The notes: a model not told the origin generated them from the sequence alone. Positions 1 through 5,450 are shown, numbered from the stretch's first letter. The stretch: DNA of 5,832 nt from JAATGI01 sp036510675 (GCA_036510675.1 DATCDN010000083.1:1-5832); one strand, 5' to 3'. Numbers and translations: made by a program.

Positions 1-59
1 CGCTTGGATAGCGCAGACGGCTGCGGTCGTAACGCACGCGATTTTGAATCGTCCACATC

Positions 60-84
60 GGCGGCTCCTTCGAATCAGGCCGCC
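60..84. repeat. GC-rich hairpin (GGCGGC / GCCGCC)
   Basis: GGCGGC at 60-65 is the exact reverse complement of GCCGCC at 79-84. Two further pairs (68-69 with 77-78, next to a two-base bulge) close a loop that contains a GANTC site. No run of T follows on either strand, so it is not a standard intrinsic terminator. It lies about 120 bases beyond the stop of the minus-strand small gene, so a weak terminator or a protein-binding site is possible. The function is unknown. Confidence 0.35.
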
Positions 85-88
85 ATCC

Positions 89-117
89 TTGAATCACAAA
101 CGATTCATATGATTCAA
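89..117. repeat. Perfect 8-bp inverted repeat TTGAATCA-N13-TGATTCAA
   Basis: TTGAATCA (89-96) and TGATTCAA (110-117) are exact reverse complements with a 13-base spacer. The centre-to-centre distance is 21 bases, two helical turns, which fits a dimeric DNA-binding protein. Each arm carries a GANTC site and a third sits in the spacer. The 8-bp palindrome TCATATGA (105-112) overlaps the right arm. A -10-like TATGAT (108-113) is present but has no well-spaced -35, so I do not call a promoter. Confidence 0.4.
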
Positions 118-202
118 CAACTCATTGGACAGACACTAAGATTCCGAGTTCGGAAACCCATGCGGGCACCGCCATATCATCCCCCCAACATTGCTGATTT
201 TC

Positions 203-439
203 TTATGCGGGCTTTTGGGCGTGCATTCCGCCAGAAACAGCAGCTTGCTTCGCCGCCATTGCGAGTTCCATGCGGTCGCCATTCCATCCGGGATTATCCC
301 GGTAGATGACACTGTCTGATTTTAGCCAATCGCCCTCGTTGAGATACTCATAGAACGAAAACCAAATGCCCGAAGCCTTATGCACGACTCTGCGCTCCGG
401 GAGATTTATATCGAAGTCGTTTGGGGAAAAAACTCTCAT
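203..439 (-). CDS. Small hypothetical protein, 78 aa
   Basis: I do not recognise a family. The 78-residue product has a mixed, protein-like composition with no low-complexity bias. It is rich in aromatic residues in the middle (the stretch GIWFSFYEY at about 24-32) and has a polar, alanine-rich C-terminus. There is no signal peptide or membrane segment, so it is probably a soluble cytoplasmic protein. The ATG at 439 is the first start after an in-frame TAG (460-458), and AAGG stands 8 bases before it, so initiation is plausible. It is the only gene in the lower-GC left block. It follows glcE on the same strand after about 80 bases, in the place where glcF would normally be, but it has none of the CxxCxxC motifs of GlcF. 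It may be an accessory gene brought in with the left block. A weak TTG-started frame on the opposite strand overlaps it and looks less like a gene. Confidence 0.5.
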   Translation of the reverse strand: MRVFSPNDFDINLPERRVVHKASGIWFSFYEYLNEGDWLKSDSVIYRDNPGWNGDRMELAMAAKQAAVSGGMHAQKPA

Positions 440-466
440 TCTCGAAGCCTTTCTAACCTAACCATG

Positions 467-488
467 GGAGGGACATTTGATGTCCTCC
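467..488 (-). promoter_or_regulatory. Hairpin covering a strong Shine-Dalgarno sequence
   Basis: GGAGGGACA (467-475) pairs with TGTCCTCC (481-488), giving 8 pairs, one bulged G and a 5-base loop. In the minus-strand transcript the 5' arm is GGAGG (488-484), a near-perfect ribosome binding site. Seven bases later comes an ATG (476-474) at the loop edge, opening a frame of only seven codons that ends in TAG at 455-453. The structure lies between glcE and the 78-aa gene. No U-tract follows, so it is a poor intrinsic terminator. It could be a translational control element, an operator, or the remnant of a lost gene start. Confidence 0.35.
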
Positions 489-521
489 AGATCGCCTTCA
501 CCATGCTATTTGTGGCGCACT

Positions 522-1709
522 TCAAATATTTAAATACATGCGGCCGGGATTGAGGATGTGGGCGGGATCGAAGGTTTCCTTGACCCGCGCGCTCAAGGCG
601 GCGAGCGACGGCGCCAGCGGCTGAAACACCGGCACAGCCGCGCGCAGCGCATCGCCGCCGCGCAGCAGCGTCGCATGGCCGCCCTCCGCCGGCAGCGCCG
701 CGCGGATCGCCGCCGCGCCGCCATCCTCGGCGCCGAGCACCGCCAGCCACACCAGCCCGCCGGCCCAATCGTAGAAATGCTGGAATTCGAGCGCGGGCGC
801 CAGCGCCGCGACCAGCGCCGGCCCGGCATCGGGCGCCACCGAGACGCGCCAGATCGCGTAGCCATCATGCAGCGCGGCGAACGGCATCGCGTCGCGCACG
901 AATTGCCATTGGCTCAGCGACGCCGCGCGATCGGCAATCTCGCACGATCCGAAGGCGCGCAGCGCCGCCGCCAGTGCCTCGACGCGCGCCGCAACCGAGG
1001 GCGCGTGCCCCTCGAGCCGCAACAGCGTCATGGCATCGCCCATCGTGGCATGCGGCAGATGCGCGGCGCCGCTGACCTCGAAGGGACCGGCGAGCGCCGC
1101 CGCCATCGCCGCCTGCGCCTGGGGATCGGCGAGGCCGCGCAGCATCAGCGTGCGGGTTTCCTCGGGCGCGGGCAGCACCTTCACGGTCATTTCCGTCACC
1201 GCCGCCAGCGTGCCGAACGAGCCGGCGATCAGCTTCGAGAGGTCATAGCCGGTGACGTTCTTCACCACGCGGCCGCCGGATTTGAAACGCTCGCCGCGGC
1301 CGCTGACGGCATGGAAGCCGAGATGATGGTCGCGTGCCGCGCCGTCGCGCACCCGCCGCGGCCCCGCGAGATTGCAGGCGATGGCGCCGCCCAGCGTCGG
1401 TGCCGCGTTGGCGCCCCAGAGATGCCGCCAGTCCGGCGGCTCGAACGCGAAATGCTGGCCCGCCGCGGCAAGCGCGGCGACGATCTCGCCGAGATCGGTG
1501 GCGGCACCCGCGGTCAGCACCAGTTCCTCCGGCTCATAGAGGCGAATGCCGGCGAAGGCGGAGAGGTCGAGCGTGTGCGCCGCCGCGACCTTCCGGCCAT
1601 AGCTGCGCTTGCTGCCGCCGGCGATCAGTTCCAGGGGCTCGCGCCGCACCGCCGCGTTGCCGACGATCTCGACCAGTTCCTTTTCATCGCCGGGGCGGAA
1701 ATGGGTCAC
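522..1709 (-). CDS. glcE: Glycolate oxidase subunit GlcE (FAD-binding)
   Basis: GlcE is a subunit of glycolate oxidase (GlcDEF), which oxidises glycolate to glyoxylate and passes electrons to the respiratory chain. The 395-residue product begins with an FAD-binding PCMH domain: GGSKRSYG at about 31-38, TAGAATDLGEI at 66-76, TLGGAIACNLAGPRR at 105-119 and the region 143-180 with VTGYDLSKLIAGSFGTL. It ends with the family signature FDPAHILNPGRMY (380-392). I chose the GTG at 1709 because GAGG lies 7 bases before it and it follows the glcD stop by one base, so the two are translationally coupled. An upstream ATG at 1781 would lie inside glcD. The last three residues (LNI) and the stop lie in suddenly AT-rich DNA, unlike the gene body, which suggests the original terminus was replaced. 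The expected next gene, glcF, is absent from this window. Confidence 0.93.
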   Translation of the reverse strand: MTHFRPGDEKELVEIVGNAAVRREPLELIAGGSKRSYGRKVAAAHTLDLSAFAGIRLYEPEELVLTAGAATDLGEIVAALAAAGQHFAFEPPDWRHLWGANAAPTLGGAIACNLAGPRRVRDGAARDHHLGFHAVSGRGERFKSGGRVVKNVTGYDLSKLIAGSFGTLAAVTEMTVKVLPAPEETRTLMLRGLADPQAQAAMAAALAGPFEVSGAAHLPHATMGDAMTLLRLEGHAPSVAARVEALAAALRAFGSCEIADRAASLSQWQFVRDAMPFAALHDGYAIWRVSVAPDAGPALVAALAPALEFQHFYDWAGGLVWLAVLGAEDGGAAAIRAALPAEGGHATLLRGGDALRAAVPVFQPLAPSLAALSARVKETFDPAHILNPGRMYLNI

Positions 1710-1710
1710 G

Positions 1711-3201
1711 TCAGAACCTCGGCAGATCCGGGAAGGCGGCATGATGGCCGTGATGCACATGCTCGCGCCCCAACTCGGCACAGCGGCGCAATTGCGGAAA
1801 CACCTTGCCGGGATTGAGCAGGCCCTCGCTGTCGAAGGCGCATTTCAGGCGCATCTGCTGATTGAGGTCGATCTCGTTGAACATGGTGCCCATCAGGTCG
1901 CGCTTCTCGACGCCGACGCCATGCTCGCCGGTGAGCACGCCGCCGACCTCGACACAATAACGCAGAATATCGGCGCCAAGGTCTTCCGCGCGCGCCAGTT
2001 CGCCCGGCCGGTTCGCGTCGTAGAGGATCAGCGGATGAAGATTGCCGTCACCAGCGTGGAATACGTTCGCGATACGCAAATCATACCGTCGTGATAGCTC
2101 GCCCATATGGCGCAGCACATCCGACAATCGCTTGCGTGGTATCGTGCCGTCGACGCAGTAATAGTCGGGCGAGATGCGGCCGACGGCGGGAAACGCCGCC
2201 TTGCGCCCGGCCCAAAACAGCAGCCGCTCCGGCTCGCTGGTGCTGATCCGGACCGAGGCGGCATGGTTGGCGCGGGCGATCGCCTCGACCCGCGCGATCA
2301 GATGCTCGATCTCCGCATGGGGGCCATCCAACTCGACGATCAGCAGCGCCTCGGCGTCGCGCGGATAGCCAGCCTGAACGAAATCCTCGGCGGCATTGAT
2401 CGCGGGCTTGTCCATCATCTCCATGCCGCCCGGAATGATCCCGGCGCCGATGATCGCGGCGACGCAATGGCCGGCATCCTCGCTCGACGGGAACCCGATC
2501 AGTAGCGCCCGCGCGCCCGGCGGCTTCGGCAGGATGCGCACCGTGACTTCGGTGACGACGCCCAGCAGCCCCTCGGAGCCAATAGTGACGCCGAGCAGAT
2601 CGTAACCGCCGGCATCGAGATGCTTGCCGCCAAGGCGGATGATCTCGCCCTCGATGGTCACCAGCTCGACCCCCAGCACATTATTGGTGGTGAGGCCGTA
2701 TTTCAGGCAATGCACGCCGCCGGAATTTTCCGCGACATTGCCGCCGATGGTACAGGCGATCTGGCTCGAAGGATCGGGCGCATAGAAGAACCCGGCATGC
2801 GCGACGGCCAGCGAAATGCCGAGATTGGTTACCCCCGGCTCGACCACGACGCAGCGGTTGGCGAGATCGATTTCCTTGACGCGGTTGAACTTCGCCATGC
2901 CGAGGAGGATGCCGTCCTCCAGCGGCAGCGCGCCGCCCGACAGCGACGTGCCGGCGCCGCGCGGCACCACCTTGATGCGATGCGCGTGGCAATAGCGCAG
3001 TACTGCGGCGACTTCGCTCACGGTCGCGGGCAGCACGGCAAGCAGCGGCGGCTGGCGATAGGCGGTCAGCCCGTCGCTCTCATAGGCGCGGCGTCCGACC
3101 TCGCCCTCGATCACCCCTTCGGCGGCCACGATGCGGCGCAGATCGGCGGCGATCTCGCGGCGGCGGGCGACGGTCGCCATATCGGGCGCCGGCATTCTCA
3201 T
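1711..3201 (-). CDS. glcD: Glycolate oxidase catalytic subunit GlcD
   Basis: GlcD is the main flavoprotein subunit of glycolate oxidase, in the FAD-linked D-lactate dehydrogenase/GlcD family. The 496-residue product has the full domain order. The FAD_binding_4 domain includes PRGAGTSLSGGALP (80-93), PDPSSQIACTIGGNVAENSG (142-161) and IGSEGLLGVVTEVTVRILPKP (207-227). The FAD-oxidase C-terminal domain includes FHAGDGNLHPL (381-391) and GGVLTGEHGVGVEKRDLM (420-437), whose histidines are typical of the family's metal and substrate site. It closes with LLNPGKVFP (461-469). Length and ends match the family, so it looks intact. The ATG at 3201 has GGAGAGGA six bases upstream; in-frame ATGs at 3195 and 3180 are less well placed. 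It is the first gene of the glc unit. The strong rpmJ terminator ends 50 bases upstream, so its own promoter must lie in the short 3202-3250 gap, where I see no convincing match, or it relies on read-through. Confidence 0.96.
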   Translation of the reverse strand: MRMPAPDMATVARRREIAADLRRIVAAEGVIEGEVGRRAYESDGLTAYRQPPLLAVLPATVSEVAAVLRYCHAHRIKVVPRGAGTSLSGGALPLEDGILLGMAKFNRVKEIDLANRCVVVEPGVTNLGISLAVAHAGFFYAPDPSSQIACTIGGNVAENSGGVHCLKYGLTTNNVLGVELVTIEGEIIRLGGKHLDAGGYDLLGVTIGSEGLLGVVTEVTVRILPKPPGARALLIGFPSSEDAGHCVAAIIGAGIIPGGMEMMDKPAINAAEDFVQAGYPRDAEALLIVELDGPHAEIEHLIARVEAIARANHAASVRISTSEPERLLFWAGRKAAFPAVGRISPDYYCVDGTIPRKRLSDVLRHMGELSRRYDLRIANVFHAGDGNLHPLILYDANRPGELARAEDLGADILRYCVEVGGVLTGEHGVGVEKRDLMGTMFNEIDLNQQMRLKCAFDSEGLLNPGKVFPQLRRCAELGREHVHHGHHAAFPDLPRF

Positions 3202-3251
3202 GGTCGATCCTCTCCGCGCCTATCTTCGGGATCGCGGGGGGGAGGCACAAC

Positions 3252-3276
3252 AAAAAACCGCGCCGAAGCGGCGCGG
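3252..3276 (-). terminator. Rho-independent terminator of rpmJ
   Basis: On the minus strand the perfect 8-bp stem CCGCGCCG / CGGCGCGG closes a 3-base CTT loop and is followed directly by TTTTTT (3257-3252). It starts 23 bases after the rpmJ stop. Stem strength and U-tract make it a textbook intrinsic terminator, separating rpmJ from glcD. Confidence 0.9.
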
Positions 3277-3299
3277 CTCTCACAGACGGGGCAGTAAGG

Positions 3300-3425
3300 T
3301 CAGCCCTGTCGCGCCTTATAGCGCGGATTGACCTTGTTGATGACGTAGACCCGGCCCTTGCGGCGCACGATGCGGCAATTCTTGTCGCGCTTTTTCAAGG
3401 ATTTCAGCGAATTGGCGATCTTCAT
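3300..3425 (-). CDS. rpmJ: 50S ribosomal protein L36 (zinc-free type)
   Basis: The 41-residue product matches L36 of the alphaproteobacterial type. It starts MKIANSLKSLKKRDKNC, continues with RIVRRKGRVYVINK (18-31) and ends NPRYKARQG. L36 is a small basic protein of the large ribosomal subunit that packs against 23S rRNA. The classic zinc-ribbon form has three cysteines and a histidine. Here only Cys17 remains and there is no histidine, so it cannot bind zinc that way; this is the C-minus (YkgO-like) form. The gene forms its own transcription unit, with a sigma-70-type promoter about 30 bases upstream and a terminator 23 bases downstream. There is no clear Shine-Dalgarno sequence before the ATG; the upstream GGGGCCCC palindrome (3431-3438) is the nearest purine-containing stretch. 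Identity is certain from sequence. Confidence 0.97.
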   Translation of the reverse strand: MKIANSLKSLKKRDKNCRIVRRKGRVYVINKVNPRYKARQG

Positions 3426-3454
3426 GACAAGGGGCCCCGGCAAAAGAGGGGCGG

Positions 3455-3483
3455 ACCATAGGGGCTGCCGCCCTTCAAGTCAA
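3455..3483 (-). promoter_or_regulatory. Sigma-70-type promoter of rpmJ
   Basis: On the minus strand TTGACT (3483-3478) is followed after exactly 17 bases by TATGGT (3460-3455). The -35 matches five of six consensus bases and the -10 four of six. Transcription would start near 3448, giving a leader of about 23 bases before the rpmJ ATG. It lies in the gap between the DedA-family gene and rpmJ, so rpmJ need not depend on read-through. Confidence 0.75.
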
Positions 3484-3507
3484 CCAACGGCGCAATAACG
3501 GATCCGA

Positions 3508-4143
3508 CTAGGCGCCGGGGGGATTTTGGCCCTGGCGCTGGCGGCGGCGGCGCCAAATCAGAAAGCCCGCCACCAGCGCTACCATCACGGCGAGGCCGAT
3601 ATAGAAATAAAGCTGGTTCTCGTGGAAATGACGATAGAGGCCGTAAAAGCGCCGGCCCAGGACGTAGGCCAGCCCGCCCCAGAACCCGACCCACAGCGCC
3701 GCGCCGATTGAATTCAGCATGATGAAGCGCCACCACGGCATCTCCAGCGTGCCCGCGACGATGCCGTTGAACTGGCGCAGCACCACGACGAAGCGCGCGA
3801 ACAGGATCACCGCGTCGCCATAGCGGGTGAAAAACCCCTCGACCTGCTTCAGCTTGGCCTCGGTGATGCCGATGCGGCCGCCATAGCGCAGCATCAGCCG
3901 ATGGCCGCCGCTGTGGCCGATGAGATAGCCGATATTGTCGCCGACCACGCCGCCCAGCCACGCCAGGAACAGCAGCAGCCAGATATTGAGATCGCCCTGC
4001 GAGGCGCCGATGGCGCCGGCGATCAGCAGCGTCTCGCCCGGCGTCGGCAGGCCGAAATCCTCAAGGAGAATGCCCAGCCCTACGGCGACATAGCCGTAAT
4101 GCTCGATGGCGGTGTGGACATGGGAGAAGATATCGGCCAGCAA
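3508..4143 (-). CDS. DedA-family (SNARE/VTT domain) inner-membrane protein
   Basis: This is an integral membrane protein of the DedA superfamily, whose members are linked to lipid-carrier recycling, membrane homeostasis and drug resistance. The exact substrate cannot be read here. In the 211-residue product the signature LEDFGLPTPGETLLIAGA lies at about 27-44 and FARFVVVLRQFNGIVAG at about 115-131, with the basic residues Arg117 and Arg123 that the family conserves. Hydrophobic segments fall at about 17-28, 38-50, 55-76, 111-131, 140-163 and 177-197. A basic, proline-containing tail (RRRRQRQ) ends the protein. The start is uncertain. The frame stays open to 4434, but that would run antisense through the crotonase gene. 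The first reasonable start is TTG at 4143, with no good Shine-Dalgarno sequence. The gene diverges from the crotonase gene across 64 bases and ends about 80 bases before the rpmJ start. Confidence 0.9.
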   Translation of the reverse strand: MLADIFSHVHTAIEHYGYVAVGLGILLEDFGLPTPGETLLIAGAIGASQGDLNIWLLLFLAWLGGVVGDNIGYLIGHSGGHRLMLRYGGRIGITEAKLKQVEGFFTRYGDAVILFARFVVVLRQFNGIVAGTLEMPWWRFIMLNSIGAALWVGFWGGLAYVLGRRFYGLYRHFHENQLYFYIGLAVMVALVAGFLIWRRRRQRQGQNPPGA

Positions 4144-4207
4144 GGGCGGGGTTCTGCCGTGGTTGATGTTGCTGTCTAATAGCAGTTTCCGGGGCGAGGG
4201 AGGCAAT
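4144..4207. promoter_or_regulatory. Divergent control region, DedA gene / crotonase gene
   Basis: These 64 bases must carry the start signals of both genes. The best plus-strand -10 is TCTAAT (4175-4180). The minus strand has an overlapping TATTAG at nearly the same place, so the two promoters may share one melting site. Neither has a well-spaced strong -35. For the crotonase gene AGGGAGG (4197-4203) is a clear ribosome binding site four bases before the ATG. The promoter assignments are weak; the ribosome binding site is solid. Confidence 0.35.
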
Positions 4208-4987
4208 ATGTCGGATCTGGTGGTGTTGGAGCGTAGCGACGAGATCGCGACCGTGATCCTCAATCGGCCGGAGCGGCTGAACGCCTTGACCTTCGACATG
4301 TGGCGGGCGATGGGCGCGATCTTCACCCGGCTCGATGCCGATGAGGGCTTGCGCTGCATCATCCTGCGCGGCGCCGGGGGCAAGGCGTTCGCGCCTGGCG
4401 CCGACATCGCCGAATTCGCCGAGCGCCGCTCCACGGCCGCCCAGGCCCGGGATTATGGCGCCCTGATGCACGGCACCATGCGGGCGATCGACGAATGCCG
4501 CCACCCGACCGTCGCGGCGATCGAGGGCATCTGCGTCGGCGGCGGCATCGAGATTGCCATGCTGTGCGATATCCGCATCTGCGGCGCGGGCAGCCGCTTC
4601 GGCGTGCCCATCAACCGCATCGGCGTCACCATGGCCTACCCGGAGATCGGGGCGCTGATCGCGCGGGTGGGGCGCCAGGTGGCGCTGGAGATTCTGCTCG
4701 AAGGCCGGGTGTTCGGCGCGGCCGAGGCGCTGGCGAAGGGACTGGTGTCGCGGGTGGTGCCCGACGAGCAGGTGCTGGAAGAGGCGTTCGCCACCGCCAA
4801 CCGCATCGCCGCCGGCGCGCCGCTGGTCAATCGCTGGCACAAGAAATTCGCCCGCCGTCTGATGGACCCGACGCCGCTGTCGCCGGCGGAGCGCGACGAG
4901 CCGTACGAAACCTTCGATACCGAGGATTTCCGCGAGGGCTATCGCGCCTTCCTCGCCAAGAAGCCGCCCGAGTTCGGGGGGAAGTGA
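4208..4987 (+). CDS. Crotonase-family protein (enoyl-CoA hydratase/isomerase-like)
   Basis: The 259-residue product has the crotonase fold used to act on acyl-CoA thioesters. The N-terminal strand-turn VILNRPERLNALT (16-28) is typical. The two oxyanion-hole segments are GKAFAPGADIAEF (58-70) and the glycine-rich IEGICVGGGIEIAMLCDIR (105-123). Glu115 in GGGIEIAM corresponds to the first catalytic glutamate of true hydratases (Glu144 in the rat mitochondrial enzyme). The second (Glu164, in the motif PEIxLG) falls on Ile135 in FGVPINRIG, so classical hydration of 2-enoyl-CoA is doubtful. Isomerase, hydrolase or another crotonase activity is possible, and the substrate is unknown. The C-terminus ends in a charged helix with YRAFLAKKPPEF, as in many family members. 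The ATG at 4208 has AGGGAGG just upstream. The gene stands alone on its strand; its stop abuts the stop of the next, convergent gene. Confidence 0.92.
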   Translation: MSDLVVLERSDEIATVILNRPERLNALTFDMWRAMGAIFTRLDADEGLRCIILRGAGGKAFAPGADIAEFAERRSTAAQARDYGALMHGTMRAIDECRHPTVAAIEGICVGGGIEIAMLCDIRICGAGSRFGVPINRIGVTMAYPEIGALIARVGRQVALEILLEGRVFGAAEALAKGLVSRVVPDEQVLEEAFATANRIAAGAPLVNRWHKKFARRLMDPTPLSPAERDEPYETFDTEDFREGYRAFLAKKPPEFGGK

Positions 4988-5326
4988 TCAGCGCCGCGCC
5001 GGCTTGTAGGGGCTGAGCGGGTTGACGTCGAGATCGACGGTCTCGACACAGCCTTGCGGCTGTTTGTGGCTGCCGCCGGCATGCCAAGGCCCATCGCGCA
5101 ACTGAATGTCGCCGACCCGCGACAGCAACAGACAGCGCCAATTCCCGCCGCTTGGTAGGCCGGACTTGCTCGCGCCGCCGAACTGGAATGTCAGCGCCGT
5201 CTCCTGCCCCTTGGTGTGACCGAGGACGACGGGACAGAGTTCGCGCGGATAGCCCTCATAGGTGCAAAGAATTTGCCGCCGGCCGCGAATGGCCTGGGCG
5301 AAAAGTTGATAATTCTCGCTAGGCAC
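4988..5326 (-). CDS. Conserved hypothetical protein, about 112 aa
   Basis: The function is unknown. From memory the sequence resembles a small family of proteobacterial hypothetical proteins. The layout (AIRGRRQILCTYEGYPRELCP at about 12-32, then a TFQFGG strand at 46-51 and NWRCLLLSRVGDIQL at 62-76) recalls a compact WYL-like beta domain, which is inference. Four cysteines (21, 31, 65, 93) and two histidines (82, 87) might bind metal. The tail is DVNPLSPYKPARR. There is no signal peptide or membrane segment. The frame is open to an ATG at 5428, giving 146 residues, but that ATG lies inside the LexA box and has no ribosome binding site. I prefer the GTG at 5326, which has GGAG eight bases upstream; an ATG at 5362 is another option. 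The gene is divergent from imuA, so the LexA box may affect it too. Confidence 0.75.
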   Translation of the reverse strand: MPSENYQLFAQAIRGRRQILCTYEGYPRELCPVVLGHTKGQETALTFQFGGASKSGLPSGGNWRCLLLSRVGDIQLRDGPWHAGGSHKQPQGCVETVDLDVNPLSPYKPARR

Positions 5327-5399
5327 CGATCCGGCTCCGTCATGGGTCGTGTCCAAGGACATTACCCCGTCAAGCCTACGGATGACGAAAGAAAGGAGC

Positions 5400-5432
5400 T
5401 TGACTTTTTCTTGAAAAGAACAAATCATGAAC
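5400..5432 (+). promoter_or_regulatory. SOS promoter of imuA with LexA box
   Basis: GAACAAATCATGAAC at 5418-5432 is an exact GAAC-N7-GAAC direct repeat (GTTC-N7-GTTC on the other strand), the LexA operator of Alphaproteobacteria. A -35-like TTGACT (5400-5405) lies just before it. A weak -10 (AATCAT, 5423-5428, spacing 17) falls inside the box, so bound LexA would block RNA polymerase. It lies 18 bases before the imuA ATG. The same box is upstream of the divergent hypothetical gene. Confidence 0.85.
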
Positions 5433-5450
5433 TAACGAGAAAATTGAGCC

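Larger units (their letters stand above)
46..144. promoter_or_regulatory. Cluster of six GANTC sites in a gene-poor segment
   Basis: GAATC occurs at 46-50, 72-76 and 91-95, and GATTC at 102-106, 111-115 and 140-144. That is six GANTC sites in 99 bases, where random sequence would give about one per 256. By eye I found only one or two more in the rest of the window (GACTC near 386 and near 5754). In most Alphaproteobacteria the cell-cycle methylase CcrM modifies GANTC, and clustered sites mark methylation-sensitive promoters or replication-related DNA. That role is family knowledge, and applying it here is inference. No gene is recognised in 1-202. The segment lies downstream of the minus-strand small gene and may be the control region of something left of the window. 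Confidence 0.5.

Noticed and set aside
67..79. T-loop-like stretch around TTCGAATC suggesting a tRNA end
   Set aside because: The stem bases do not pair as in a T-arm, and no anticodon arm or acceptor partner is present.
4..309. Plus-strand open frame of 101 codons at the left edge
   Set aside because: It starts with TTG without a ribosome binding site, overlaps the more protein-like 78-aa gene on the other strand, and its product has no recognisable features.
527..536. 10-bp palindrome TATTTAAATA at the end of glcE
   Set aside because: It is a simple AT-rich palindrome with no partner copy in the window, so it cannot be called an attachment site or insertion-sequence end on its own.
558..1817. 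Long arginine-rich plus-strand frame opposite glcE
   Set aside because: It is a GC-rich antisense shadow of glcE with an extreme Arg/Ala composition; glcE has clear family motifs.
2620..3297. Plus-strand frame opposite the start of glcD and the rpmJ terminator
   Set aside because: It is antisense to conserved GlcD motifs and has shadow-like composition.
3431..3438. GGGGCCCC palindrome in the rpmJ leader
   Set aside because: It is short and of a kind expected by chance in GC-rich DNA; no loop or U-tract makes it a terminator or riboswitch.
4106..4207. Longer start for the crotonase gene
   Set aside because: The added 34 residues overlap the DedA gene start, and the ATG at 4208 has a clear ribosome binding site and fits the family N-terminus.
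4144..4434. Longer start of the DedA gene (up to 97 extra residues)
   Set aside because: It would run antisense through the crotonase gene, and the extra stretch is Ser/Arg-rich with no DedA similarity.
4061..4840. Minus-strand 259-codon frame opposite the crotonase gene
   Set aside because: It is His/Arg/Asp-rich with no family pattern and antisense to a well-supported gene.
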